From positions 124,001 through 188,000 of the forward strand of contig JAIROX010000001.1 of NCBI GenBank assembly GCA_031257295.1: a stretch of DNA of 64,000 bases. The letters run 5' to 3'. The stretch is from Candidatus Nomurabacteria bacterium (GTDB taxonomy: Bacteria; Patescibacteriota; Saccharimonadia; Saccharimonadales; Saccharimonadaceae). Below are positions 51,100-59,118 of the stretch, in pieces. A program made the position numbers and the translations under genes. Numbering within the stretch: the stretch's first letter is position 1; every line of letters begins with the position of its first letter. Under the pieces are notes generated by a model that was not told the origin of the DNA, ran no database searches, and saw only the letters and a list, made by a program, of their open reading frames with translations.

Positions 51100-52168
51100 C
51101 AAGGTTTTGTCTAATACCTTCTTCATTGTTTGCCTAGCGATACTAACCGTCGTAGTGGTGTTTTGTGTACTGCTCGGAAGAGCAGATGATTTTTACGTAT
51201 TTGGTTACAAGCCATTCATCATTGCTACTGGATCCATGGAGACGAACTACATGGCCAACTCCATGGTAGTGGTTAAAAAAGGTGGCTACGATGATGTGAA
51301 AAAGGGCGATGTGATTGCTTTTCGAGCTCAAGCTATGGGCGGAAAAATGGCCTTTCACCGGGTTATCGAGGTCACCGATGCTGGATTTACCACTAAAGGC
51401 GATCATAATATGGTAGCAGATCCGGCTCTTGTGGCGCGCGATAACTATATCGGTCGTGAGGCTTTTCACACTAACGCCACGGCCTATTTTATTAATGAAC
51501 TAAACAGACCAGGCGGTTTTGTGCGCGTTATAGCGTTGCCAGTTTTGGCTATCATGCTGATATTTGCTGCGGTTTATATCATCCGCAACTGGGAAGCTGA
51601 CATTCGTGTCAAACTGCTGGCTGTGTTTGGCTTTGTGTTGGCCGCCAGTATATTAGTACTGGTCTCTTACGTGCTATGGAACGGCAAGCGCGTTGAATAT
51701 ACCAACGAGACACTGGCTTCTTTGGCAAGTCGGTTTAATAGCAGCGAACCGCTAGCGAACCTGGAGCTAAATAACAACAAGGTGATCGGCACACTGAAGA
51801 TCGAAACTCTAGGTATCAACTACCCGATTATTAAGTATTCCTCGCCGGATTCTTTGGAACAGTCTATCACGTGGTTTGCTGGAGCTGGCTTGAATGAAAA
51901 CGGCAATGCTGTGCTAGCCGGCAACCTAGCTAATGGTAAACTATTCTTTACTGACCTTGACTACTTGCGAAAAGGCGATAAAGCGGTTGTAGTTGATGCT
52001 AGCCGTCACAAAGTTGAGTATGTGGTGATTGACTCGTTTGTAACTGATCCGAACGATAAGTCTGTCTTGAGGCAAGATAGAGCTAAACGAGAATTAACCC
52101 TGATCTCTTGCCAGAAAGACCTGGGGGATCGCTATATAGTTAAGCTTGAGGCCAAGCAGCTCAAATAG
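51083..52168 (+). CDS. SipW-type signal peptidase fused to a sortase domain lacking the catalytic His
   Basis: 361 residues from ATG 51083 (SD GGAG). N-terminal helix, then an S26B peptidase with nucleophile in IIATGSME (about 51), MAFHRVIEV (general-base His) and TTKGDHN. Two helices follow (about 148-200). The C-terminal sortase-like domain (about 230-361) runs IGTLKIETLGINYPIIK, GNAVLAGNLANGKLFF, LISCQKDLGDRYIV. Cys and Arg of the sortase triad are present, but the His of the usual AGH is Asn. It may cut TasA-like preproteins and bind or process the LPPNTGG protein encoded just before it. Confidence 0.82.
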   Translation: MKKVINKVLSNTFFIVCLAILTVVVVFCVLLGRADDFYVFGYKPFIIATGSMETNYMANSMVVVKKGGYDDVKKGDVIAFRAQAMGGKMAFHRVIEVTDAGFTTKGDHNMVADPALVARDNYIGREAFHTNATAYFINELNRPGGFVRVIALPVLAIMLIFAAVYIIRNWEADIRVKLLAVFGFVLAASILVLVSYVLWNGKRVEYTNETLASLASRFNSSEPLANLELNNNKVIGTLKIETLGINYPIIKYSSPDSLEQSITWFAGAGLNENGNAVLAGNLANGKLFFTDLDYLRKGDKAVVVDASRHKVEYVVIDSFVTDPNDKSVLRQDRAKRELTLISCQKDLGDRYIVKLEAKQLK

Positions 52169-52239
52169 CAGCTCGACCTAACCAGATAATGCCATTTTAG
52201 CATAAACTTTATAAAATGTCAATATGGTATACTGAGAAT

Positions 52240-53256
52240 ATGGCAATTGAACGCATAGTTGATGTTGATGCGCACGAATCGGGTGATGAGCAGGAGATCG
52301 AGGTTACTCTTCGTCCGCAAAATTTTAAAGAATACATTGGCCAGGAGCGGCTGAAAAACAACTTGAAACTGGCCATTGCAGCGGCCAAAAAACGCGGTGA
52401 GCCGGTCGACCACGTTTTGCTCTATGGCCCGCCAGGGCTGGGCAAAACAACCATGGCTGGTGTGATTGCGCACGAAATGAGTACCGGGTTTAAGGTAACT
52501 AGTGGGCCTGCCATTGAGCGGGCTGGTGACCTAGCTAGCATCCTAACCAATCTAGCCGACGGCGACATCTTATTTATCGATGAGATCCATCGGTTAAATC
52601 GTACGGTTGAAGAAGTACTGTACTCTGCCATGGAAGACTACAAGCTGGACATCGTGATTGGTAAGGGTCCGGCGGCGCGCTCGGTGCGACTAGATCTGCC
52701 AAAGTTCACCGTGATTGGCGCTACTACGCGCACTGGCAGCCTAGCGGCACCACTGCGTGATCGCTTTGGGCATATCCATCGCTTGGAGTTCTATAAAGAG
52801 GACGAGGTTGTGAAGATTATTCGGCGGGCGGCCAAGATTTTAGAAAGCCAAATCGAGCCAGGTGCGGCTGAGCTGCTGGCTTCGCGTTCGCGCTTAACGC
52901 CCCGCATTGCTAATCGCTTGCTGAAGCGGGTGCGCGACTACGCTGATGTTAATGGCGACGGAATCATTGACACGAAGGTTACCACTGAAGCCTTGCAGCT
53001 TTTGGAGATCGACGACTTGGGGCTGGACGCAGGCGACCGTAACCTTCTGGTTAAGATGATAGATAATTACAGCGACAGGGCTGTAGGCCTGGGTACCATG
53101 TCGGCCTTAACCGGCGATGAAGCTAGCACTATAGAGGATTTTTACGAGCCGTATCTGATGCAACTGGGCCTACTAGAGCGTACCCCACGGGGGCGCAAAG
53201 TGACTCATAAAGCCATCAAGCATCTAGGTAAAGACAAACAGAGCAGTTTGCTATAG
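52240..53256 (+). CDS. ruvB: Holliday junction helicase RuvB
   Basis: 338 residues from ATG 52240 (TATACT 6 nt upstream, leaderless). [19 protein letters not shown], Walker [11 protein letters not shown], Walker [17 protein letters not shown], sensor [19 protein letters not shown] and the winged-helix end with [10 protein letters not shown] are all canonical. It drives RuvA-bound junctions. It is about 2.8 kb from ruvA. Confidence 0.97.
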   Translation: MAIERIVDVDAHESGDEQEIEVTLRPQNFKEYIGQERLKNNLKLAIAAAKKRGEPVDHVLLYGPPGLGKTTMAGVIAHEMSTGFKVTSGPAIERAGDLASILTNLADGDILFIDEIHRLNRTVEEVLYSAMEDYKLDIVIGKGPAARSVRLDLPKFTVIGATTRTGSLAAPLRDRFGHIHRLEFYKEDEVVKIIRRAAKILESQIEPGAAELLASRSRLTPRIANRLLKRVRDYADVNGDGIIDTKVTTEALQLLEIDDLGLDAGDRNLLVKMIDNYSDRAVGLGTMSALTGDEASTIEDFYEPYLMQLGLLERTPRGRKVTHKAIKHLGKDKQSSLL

Positions 53257-53319
53257 ATTAAAACTACCGTTAACTTGTCATTTAAGATATAATAGCAAAA
53301 AGTAAGCGGAGGACGGCGT

Positions 53320-54057
53320 ATGAGTGAAGACGAACAAGTCGTGGCATACGACGCGGAAGGGCAGCCACTTTTCCATCACAAAGGTACGGCGGCCCCAGAG
53401 GCAGCTGAATCTAAGGTCAAAAAAGAAGAGGTCGATGGGTCACTCACCAAACTCAAGCATGATCGGTCGCTACGAGAATTTCCGAGTGTTAAACTAGATG
53501 ATGATGAGTATGTCGAAATGTCTGTTGAGCGGCACAAGTTGGGCTATGTGCTTATTTGGGCGGTGGCCGGTGCTGTGGTGATCGCAATGCTGATAACTGT
53601 GATAATCGCCCTGTTTTTTGATAACTATCTACCAGGCATGGTCGGCTCTGGCGCAGATGGTTATATTGCAATGGCTTGTGTGGCGGTGTTGGCTCTAGCT
53701 GGCGTCTCCGGCTACATAGCTACTGTATTGTTCCGTGATAATCAGTTTATCGTTACTAACAAAAAAGTTGAGCAACATATTGTGCGCGGTTTATTTAATA
53801 AGACGATCCAGACTATAAACCTGGTTATGATAGAAGATATCAGCTACACGCAATCTGGGTTTTTCCAGTATCTGTTTGACTTTGGCAAGATTCGCCTGTC
53901 GACTATCGGCGATGAGACTACCTATACGTTCACTTTTGTGAAAGACCCCGATCAGCAGGCTAAAGACGTCACTAAGATTGTTGAAGAAACTCGCAAGCGT
54001 ACCATGGCTAATAATGTGACTGGCCCTGGTGTGACTTTTAATGTCGGCTCTTCTTGA
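53320..54057 (+). CDS. Membrane protein with bacterial PH-like domain
   Basis: 245 residues: an acidic/basic N-terminal 70 residues, two membrane helices (about 75-98 and 110-133), then a PH-type beta domain (about 137-235): FRDNQFIVTNKKVEQHI, LFNKTIQTINLVMIEDISYT, FGKIRLSTIGDETTYTF. This is the layout of bPH_2/YdbT-like proteins. SD GGAGG is 8 nt upstream. Role unknown. Its 3' end overlaps the convergent pilin gene by 20 nt. Confidence 0.78.
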   Translation: MSEDEQVVAYDAEGQPLFHHKGTAAPEAAESKVKKEEVDGSLTKLKHDRSLREFPSVKLDDDEYVEMSVERHKLGYVLIWAVAGAVVIAMLITVIIALFFDNYLPGMVGSGADGYIAMACVAVLALAGVSGYIATVLFRDNQFIVTNKKVEQHIVRGLFNKTIQTINLVMIEDISYTQSGFFQYLFDFGKIRLSTIGDETTYTFTFVKDPDQQAKDVTKIVEETRKRTMANNVTGPGVTFNVGSS

Positions 54058-54421
54058 TAAAATCGTCTTCTTTTTCGAGCTCGGCGCGTAGGGTGTAGCT
54101 AGCGCACTTGCTGTCTTTGCAATCGGTTGGCTCATAGCGGTAGCTTGAGTATTCGTCGCCTATGTTAAAGCCAAATGGGTCAGTAAATAACTGCGGGTCC
54201 ATAGCTTTTAGATTGTTTTCGCCGATTGTTTCTGGGTAGTGGTTGTTGTCGTTGTAGAATAACTCTTCTAAGTTGTAGAACATCGCGTTGATGGCGGTCT
54301 TGCGCTGCTCGTCACGTTTGACGGCGTCGTAGTTTGATTTTTGAACAAAAAATAGCCCAGTTGCCAGGCCAAACACGACAATAACAACGATCAGCTCAAT
54401 GACAGTGAAACCTTTTTTCAT
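54038..54421 (-). CDS. Type IV pilin-like protein
   Basis: 127 residues from ATG at 54421; TATAAT lies 7 nt upstream. The N-terminus MKKGFTVIELIVVIVVFGLA is a class III prepilin: cleavage after Gly4, Phe at +1, Glu at +5, then the N-terminal helix. The C-terminal globular part has a cysteine pair (TDCKDSKCAS) and resembles pseudopilins (YPETIGENNLKAMDPQ, FTDPFG). No prepilin peptidase is nearby, but a degenerate PilB-like gene is at 59119. Major versus minor pilin undecided. Confidence 0.85.
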   Translation of the reverse strand: MKKGFTVIELIVVIVVFGLATGLFFVQKSNYDAVKRDEQRKTAINAMFYNLEELFYNDNNHYPETIGENNLKAMDPQLFTDPFGFNIGDEYSSYRYEPTDCKDSKCASYTLRAELEKEDDFIKKSRH

Positions 54422-54462
54422 GTTACCTATTATAGCATAACCTGGTTTTGAGGTAGGTGAAC

Positions 54463-54488
54463 TGCAAGCTCCGTTCTTGCAAAGGAGA
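54463..54488 (+). repeat. REP-like hairpin, copy 1
   Basis: TGCAAGCTCCGTTCTTGCA followed by AAGGAGA. Stem TGCAAG/CTTGCA, loop CTCCGTT. It sits just before the RAYT gene promoter. Confidence 0.85.
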
Positions 54489-54509
54489 GTTCTATGGTAG
54501 AATGGGCTC

Positions 54510-55121
54510 ATGGCTTATAAAAATACTACTAGGCACGATGGTGATGATTCGTTCTATCATGTCTACAATCGTGGTATCGCTAAAATGGACATTTTTCTTG
54601 AGGAGGAAGATTTTAGCTATTTTGAAAAGTTGTTGGCTCGCAGCTTGTCACGCAAACCAGTACAAGACAAATATGGCCGTTTATATAGCAATTATTTCGA
54701 TGCTATTCAAATTCATGCTTATTGCCTAATGCCTAACCATTACCACTTGTTGATTTTGCAGAAGAATAAGGGTGAGATAGAGAAGTTTATGCGTAGCCTC
54801 AATGTGGCCTATTCCATGTACTTCAACAAAAAATACAAGAGGGTGGGCCCTATTTTTGAATCTAGATATAAAGCCGTTTTGATAACTGAAGACGAACAGC
54901 TGAGACATGTTTCGCGCTATATACACTTAAATCCAGTGGGATACCGTTTGTGGGATCACAGCAGTTATAGTGACCATGTGTATGAGGCACGAGACTGGGT
55001 GACTACTGACTTTATTTTAGGGATGTTCGCGTCTAAACAAAAATATTTAGATTTTGTTGATGATTACGAAGACGTGAAACGGCAAAACGACAGATATAAA
55101 CGTGTTATTGGCAATTCTTAG
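54510..55121 (+). CDS. REP-associated tyrosine transposase (RAYT, Y1/IS200-like)
   Basis: 203 residues. FYHVYNRGIAKMDIFLEEED start, HUH motif YCLMPNHYHLLI (about 70-82), GPIFESRYKAVLI with candidate catalytic Tyr (about 118), and SRYIHLNPV. This is a TnpA-REP family protein that nicks single-stranded hairpins. TAGAAT lies 6 nt upstream of ATG. REP hairpins flank it: 26-bp identical copies directly before and after, and two inverted copies further on. The gene looks intact. Confidence 0.9.
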   Translation: MAYKNTTRHDGDDSFYHVYNRGIAKMDIFLEEEDFSYFEKLLARSLSRKPVQDKYGRLYSNYFDAIQIHAYCLMPNHYHLLILQKNKGEIEKFMRSLNVAYSMYFNKKYKRVGPIFESRYKAVLITEDEQLRHVSRYIHLNPVGYRLWDHSSYSDHVYEARDWVTTDFILGMFASKQKYLDFVDDYEDVKRQNDRYKRVIGNS

Positions 55122-55136
55122 TTTCGCAGACCACTT

Positions 55137-55162
55137 TGCAAGCTCCGTTCTTGCAAAGGAGA
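55137..55162 (+). repeat. REP-like hairpin, copy 2
   Basis: Identical over 26 bp to copy 1, 15 nt after the RAYT stop. Confidence 0.85.
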
Positions 55163-55191
55163 CCTGCCACGCAATTATTAATCGCTAACAT

Positions 55192-55216
55192 CTTTGCAAG
55201 AACGGAGCTTGCAAAG
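55192..55216 (-). repeat. REP-like hairpin, copy 3 (inverted)
   Basis: TTTGCAAGAACGGAGCTTGC then AAAG: the reverse complement of copies 1 and 2. Confidence 0.85.
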
Positions 55217-55283
55217 AAAAGTCGCAAAAACGCTAGACATAAGCATGATAAGTAGATAGTATGCCTGTATGACAAGTAACTTA

Positions 55284-55304
55284 TTGCAAGAACGGAGCTT
55301 GCAA
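55284..55304 (-). repeat. REP-like hairpin, copy 4 (inverted)
   Basis: TTGCAAGAACGGAGCTTGCA then A, 16 nt before the recA ATG and followed by an A-run and GGG. It may affect recA translation initiation. Confidence 0.85.
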
Positions 55305-55320
55305 AAAAAGGGCGGATGAA

Positions 55321-56355
55321 ATGGCAAGAAAGAAAGAAGCGAAAGAGGCTCCCACCAAGGTCGCAGAAGACGGCAAGGCACAGGCGCTAGGCCTGGCGAT
55401 GGACCAAATTACCAAGCAGTTTGGTGATGGTTCAATCATGAAACTGGGTGATACTTATAAAGTAGACGTGGAATTATTGTCTAGTGGCGCACTGAGCTTG
55501 GACTTGGCGCTGGGCGGTGGATACCCCAAGGGTCGTATCATTGAAATCTACGGTCCAGAATCAAGCGGTAAAACAACTTTGACACTCCATGCTATTGCCG
55601 AAATCCAAAAACAAGGCGGCACAGCTGCTTTCATTGACGCCGAGCACGCACTCGACCCAGCTTATGCTAGGCGCCTAGGTGTTGATACGGAAAATCTGCT
55701 AGTTAGCCAACCCGACAACGGTGAGCAAGCTTTAGAAATCGCCGAAACGCTGGTGCGTAGTGGCGCAGTCGATCTAATTGTGGTGGACTCGGTGGCAGCT
55801 TTGGTACCACAGGCTGAAATTGATGGTGATATGGGTGACAGCCACATGGGGCTGCAAGCGCGCTTGATGAGTCAGGCCTTGCGCAAGCTAACTGGCATTA
55901 TCAGTAAATCCAAGGCTACAGTGATCTTTATCAACCAAATCCGCATGAAGATCGGCGTGATGTTTGGCAACCCAGAAACAACCACAGGTGGCAACGCGCT
56001 CAAGTTCTACGCTTCGGTTCGCATAGACATTCGTCGTATTGGCCAGATTAAATCAGGTGATGATATCACTGGTAACCGCACAAAAATTAAGATTGTTAAA
56101 AATAAGATAGCGCCCCCATTCCGCGTGGCCGAGTTCGACATCATGTACAATGAAGGGATTAGCCGTACGGGTGATGTACTCGACCTGGCCGTTGAGCACG
56201 ATATTGTACAAAAGTCCGGAGCATTTTATAAATATAGTGATGGAAATATCGGCCAGGGTCGTGAAGCCGCTAAACAATACCTGAAGGACAATCCAGAGGT
56301 GTTGGCTGAGATTGAGCAGAAGGTTCGTGAAAAGTCCAAAGAGGAAGGCGAATAG
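55321..56355 (+). CDS. recA: Recombinase RecA
   Basis: 344 residues with Walker [12 protein letters not shown], Walker [31 protein letters not shown], loop 2 [20 protein letters not shown], and a short acidic C-terminus. All canonical. The 5' region is unusual: two inverted REP hairpins lie within 130 nt upstream and the SD is weak (GGGCGGATG). recX follows 215 nt downstream. Confidence 0.98.
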   Translation: MARKKEAKEAPTKVAEDGKAQALGLAMDQITKQFGDGSIMKLGDTYKVDVELLSSGALSLDLALGGGYPKGRIIEIYGPESSGKTTLTLHAIAEIQKQGGTAAFIDAEHALDPAYARRLGVDTENLLVSQPDNGEQALEIAETLVRSGAVDLIVVDSVAALVPQAEIDGDMGDSHMGLQARLMSQALRKLTGIISKSKATVIFINQIRMKIGVMFGNPETTTGGNALKFYASVRIDIRRIGQIKSGDDITGNRTKIKIVKNKIAPPFRVAEFDIMYNEGISRTGDVLDLAVEHDIVQKSGAFYKYSDGNIGQGREAAKQYLKDNPEVLAEIEQKVREKSKEEGE

Positions 56356-56434
56356 TCTTACACTGACGGGTTGTGATAAAAAGTACCAGCGCCGAATGTT
56401 CGACGCTGGGGCGTTGAAGAGGTGTGAAGAATGC

Positions 56435-56557
56435 ATGAGTTACTCTGCAGCTTATCCGGGGCTTAAAGTTGCAATCTTCAATTATCTCAGGGCAGGTCAT
56501 ACCTGGAACGTGCTTGCATTGTATCGGGAGAGGGTGTTAGTTGTCAAACTGGCGTAG
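56435..56557 (+). CDS. Possible small protein (40 aa) between recA and recX
   Basis: ATG 56435 preceded by AGAGGTGTGAAG could encode 40 residues starting MSYSAAYPGLKVAIFNYLRA with a hydrophobic end (VLVVKLA). An in-frame ATG at 56396 would add 13. There is no homology clue and the promoter is unclear. The alternative is a simple untranslated recA-recX spacer; this call is weak. Confidence 0.3.
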   Translation: MSYSAAYPGLKVAIFNYLRAGHTWNVLALYRERVLVVKLA

Positions 56558-56569
56558 TAAAATTGTAAT

Positions 56570-57220
56570 ATGAAGATCACAGCTATTACCGCGCAGCTGC
56601 GCGATCAGAACCGAGTGAATATATCGATTGACGGCAAGTATGCCTTTAGCCTGGATATCGCTCAGGTGGGTGAATTAGGTGTTAAAGTTGGTGTAGATAT
56701 CGACGAGGCCCAGCGAAGTAAGCTGGAGGAGGCTAGTCAGTTTGGCAAGCTTTATGCTCGCACGTTAGAATATGCGCTGAGCCGTCCGCATAGTCAGCGT
56801 GAGATGTGCGACTATCTGCGTCGTAAAACTCTGGACAAAAAGTACAAACCGCGCGGCCAAAGTGAGCTAAAAACCAAACCAGGTGTGAGCCAGGCGGTAG
56901 CCGACGCGGTGCTAAAACGATTGCTTGAGCGCGGTTACGTAGATGATGTCAAGTTCGCGCGTTTTTGGGTAGAAAACCGCAGTCTCACAAGGGGCGCGTC
57001 ACGACGTAAGCTGACTGTGGAGCTGATAAAGAAGGGTATCAGCCAAGATATCATTAACGAAGCCTTGGGTGACTCTGGGCGTGATGACGCAGAAGAACTT
57101 CGCAAGATGATTTCTAAAAAGGCAAGTAAGTACGACGACGAACAGAAGCTGATGACATATCTTGCCAGACAGGGCTTTAGTTACGACGACATCAAGGCTG
57201 CGCTAAAAAACGAACATTAG
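56570..57220 (+). CDS. recX: Regulatory protein RecX
   Basis: 216 residues with three-helix repeats: LEYALSRPHSQREMCDYLRR, LLERGYVDDVKFARFWVENR and KKGISQDIINEAL, typical RecX core. The N-terminal about 60 residues are beta-type as in longer RecX. It binds RecA filaments and limits their activity. TAAAAT lies 6 nt before ATG (leaderless), so it has its own promoter besides following recA. Confidence 0.92.
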   Translation: MKITAITAQLRDQNRVNISIDGKYAFSLDIAQVGELGVKVGVDIDEAQRSKLEEASQFGKLYARTLEYALSRPHSQREMCDYLRRKTLDKKYKPRGQSELKTKPGVSQAVADAVLKRLLERGYVDDVKFARFWVENRSLTRGASRRKLTVELIKKGISQDIINEALGDSGRDDAEELRKMISKKASKYDDEQKLMTYLARQGFSYDDIKAALKNEH

Positions 57221-57231
57221 CACAAAACTAC

Positions 57232-57286
57232 TTGCAAATGTTTTTATAGCACGTTATACTCTAAATAGTAATAGTTACTATTACTA
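57232..57286 (+). promoter_or_regulatory. Promoter with Fur/PerR-like operator
   Basis: TTGCAA (57232-57237), 17-nt spacer, TATACT (57255-57260). A perfect 21-bp inverted repeat, TAGTAATAGT-T-ACTATTACTA (57266-57286), covers the expected transcription start. It drives the perR-rubrerythrin-rubredoxin operon. Confidence 0.75.
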
Positions 57287-57387
57287 GATGACCAGCTATC
57301 AAACCAGTAGCTAATTTATATAAAACTTGAGGTGTTTTTTTGGAAGAGGTGTTTTGTGAATATTGATTTGCAAAACAGAAAGGTACG

Positions 57388-57807
57388 ATGCGGAATTCAC
57401 GACAAAAAACAGTAGTCAGACGGGCAGTTATACACCGCTACGACCATCCGACGGCTATGGATGTTTATATAACTGCTCGCGAGCTTGATCCGCATATCAG
57501 TTTGGGCACAGTATATCGCAACTTGAGTGAGCTGGCTAACTTGGGTGAGATTAAAAAGCTCACAATGCCCGATAAGTCAGATAGGTTTGATTGGGCAACC
57601 CATGAGCATCATCACGTGTTGTGCAATAAATGTCACGCGGTTTTTGATATTGATATAGCACTAACGCGCAGGTTAAGTGATAAAATTAAACGCAGTACCG
57701 GTGTGATATTAGATGATCTGCAGCTTGTCGGCACCGGTGTCTGTAAACATTGTTTGAACGATAATTTAACTAAAAGGAGGAACTATGCCAGAATTAAAAG
57801 GCACTAA
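57388..57807 (+). CDS. Fur-family regulator, PerR-like
   Basis: 139 residues: winged helix with [13 protein letters not shown] and [17 protein letters not shown], hinge with [18 protein letters not shown] and a second CKHC, forming the structural zinc site (two CxxC). Metal-site residues HEHHH are present. Linkage to rubrerythrin and rubredoxin and a palindrome at its promoter suggest peroxide-sensing autoregulation. It overlaps the rubrerythrin gene by 23 nt. A plain Fur or Zur is less likely. Confidence 0.88.
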   Translation: MRNSRQKTVVRRAVIHRYDHPTAMDVYITARELDPHISLGTVYRNLSELANLGEIKKLTMPDKSDRFDWATHEHHHVLCNKCHAVFDIDIALTRRLSDKIKRSTGVILDDLQLVGTGVCKHCLNDNLTKRRNYARIKRH

Positions 57808-58321
57808 GACAGAAAAAAACTTAATGGATGCATTCGCGGGTGAAAGCCAAGCGCGCAACAAATATGAATTTTATGCATCGAAGGCTCGCAAGGAAGGTTA
57901 CGAAAAAATCGCGGCTTTCTTCCAGGAAACGGCCGATAACGAAAAGGAGCATGCTGAGCAGTGGTTTAAATATTTTCATGGTATTGGCAGTACAGCCGAA
58001 AACCTAAAAGATGCTGCCGAGGGTGAGAACTACGAGTGGACCGATATGTATGCTCGTATGGCAGAAGAAGCCAAAGAAGAAGGCTTTAGCGAGGTTGCGT
58101 TTAAGATGGAAAAGGTTGCGGAAGTCGAGAAGACTCATGAGGAACGCTACAACAAGATTTTAGAAGTGGTCGAGGCCGGTAAGGTCTTCAAAAAAGATGG
58201 TGTAGTGATTTGGCGCTGTCGCAAGTGCGGCAACATTCACGTTGCTAAGGTTGCACCGGAAAAGTGCCCGATTTGCGGCCACGAACAGGCGTTCTTTGAA
58301 ATTAAAGCAGAGGAGATTTAA
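57785..58321 (+). CDS. Rubrerythrin
   Basis: 178 residues: a four-helix di-iron domain with [26 protein letters not shown] and [11 protein letters not shown] (Glu and ExxH ligands), then a rubredoxin-like C-terminal domain CRKCGNIHV...[11 protein letters not shown]. It reduces hydrogen peroxide in the cytoplasm using electrons from rubredoxin, encoded next. SD AAAGGAGG lies inside the end of perR. Confidence 0.96.
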   Translation: MPELKGTKTEKNLMDAFAGESQARNKYEFYASKARKEGYEKIAAFFQETADNEKEHAEQWFKYFHGIGSTAENLKDAAEGENYEWTDMYARMAEEAKEEGFSEVAFKMEKVAEVEKTHEERYNKILEVVEAGKVFKKDGVVIWRCRKCGNIHVAKVAPEKCPICGHEQAFFEIKAEEI

Positions 58322-58322
58322 G

Positions 58323-58460
58323 ATGAAGTATATTTGCCCACCATGCGGTTATATTTATGACGATGAGGTAGAAGAGGCGCCATTTGCTGATCTACCAGAA
58401 GATTGGGTTTGCCCACTTTGTGGCGCACCAAAGAGCATCTTTGAGCCAGTCAAAGATTAG
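58323..58460 (+). CDS. Rubredoxin, short form
   Basis: 45 residues from ATG 58323, 1 nt after the rubrerythrin stop. [11 protein letters not shown] and [14 protein letters not shown] hold the four Fe-binding cysteines. It is about 7-8 residues shorter than usual rubredoxins, mainly in the loop before the central Pro-Trp segment (LPEDWVCP). It passes electrons to rubrerythrin. Confidence 0.93.
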   Translation: MKYICPPCGYIYDDEVEEAPFADLPEDWVCPLCGAPKSIFEPVKD

Positions 58461-58476
58461 CCGAAGTTATGGTAAT

Positions 58477-58510
58477 AGGGGCAGTCGCCAGGGTGCGGCG
58501 CCCCTTTTAT
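58477..58510 (+). terminator. Terminator of the peroxide operon
   Basis: AGGGGC and GCCCCT close a GC-rich hairpin with inner pairing (TCGCC/GGTG-GGCG region), followed by TTTATTT. Confidence 0.75.
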
Positions 58511-59103
58511 TTGAGCTCAGTTTTGGCGGGTTCTACTAGGGTTTCTTCTTTACGAAACGGATTAACAAATCCAGATGTATCCTTGGTGGCTACTGGCGCT
58601 ACGACATTCACCTTGTCTTTGTCATCGTCAATAACGACTTTATAGTCATCAATTTCAACAATTTGCGAGCGGTGAATTGTCAACTCCGACGCGCCTAGAC
58701 TACTCATAATTGGGCGCTGGACGATCAACTGCTGTATCATAAACGAACTAGAGTCAACTGAATAATCTATCACGCGGCCAACTTTTTTGCCTTTTTTGGT
58801 TACAACTTTATATTTAACAAGCGCAAAACCAAGCTTCAATATATCGCGGATTTTAATAACATCTTCTTCTGATACCAAATCATCAATCGAGTCGACTATC
58901 ATGCCCATTGACCCAAATTCACGCACTTCGTCCATGCGCAGAATGTTTTCAGGTTGCTGCTTGATAAGAGGCCCATCCACAAAATATGCGATAACCTTGA
59001 GGTTTGACGGGTTAATAATTGGACGCTCCACCACACCTATTGGCCGGCCAGTTTGCAGGCTTAGCACGTTAGTTCCGATTAGTTTTGATCCGAGTAATAG
59101 CAT
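58507..59103 (-). CDS. PRC-barrel domain protein
   Basis: 198 residues with two PRC-barrel-like halves: KLIGTNVLSLQTGRPIGVVE (about 7-80) and YKVVTKKGKKVGRVIDYSVD (about 97-160), and a charged tail. PRC-barrels occur in RimM, photosynthetic reaction centres and small adaptor proteins. SD AAAGGAA upstream. It follows the PilB-like gene by 15 nt on the same strand, so may be part of the same unit. Partner unknown. Confidence 0.78.
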   Translation of the reverse strand: MLLLGSKLIGTNVLSLQTGRPIGVVERPIINPSNLKVIAYFVDGPLIKQQPENILRMDEVREFGSMGMIVDSIDDLVSEEDVIKIRDILKLGFALVKYKVVTKKGKKVGRVIDYSVDSSSFMIQQLIVQRPIMSSLGASELTIHRSQIVEIDDYKVVIDDDKDKVNVVAPVATKDTSGFVNPFRKEETLVEPAKTELK

Positions 59104-59118
59104 GGCGTTCCTTTTATT

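Noticed and set aside
55137-55304. CRISPR-like array of 20-26-bp repeats
   Set aside because: Only a few copies, in both orientations, uneven spacing, and flanking a RAYT gene; no cas genes. They are REP hairpins.
57340-57366. Upstream ORF (TTG, 8 codons) in the perR leader
   Set aside because: Too short and poorly initiated to support without conservation.
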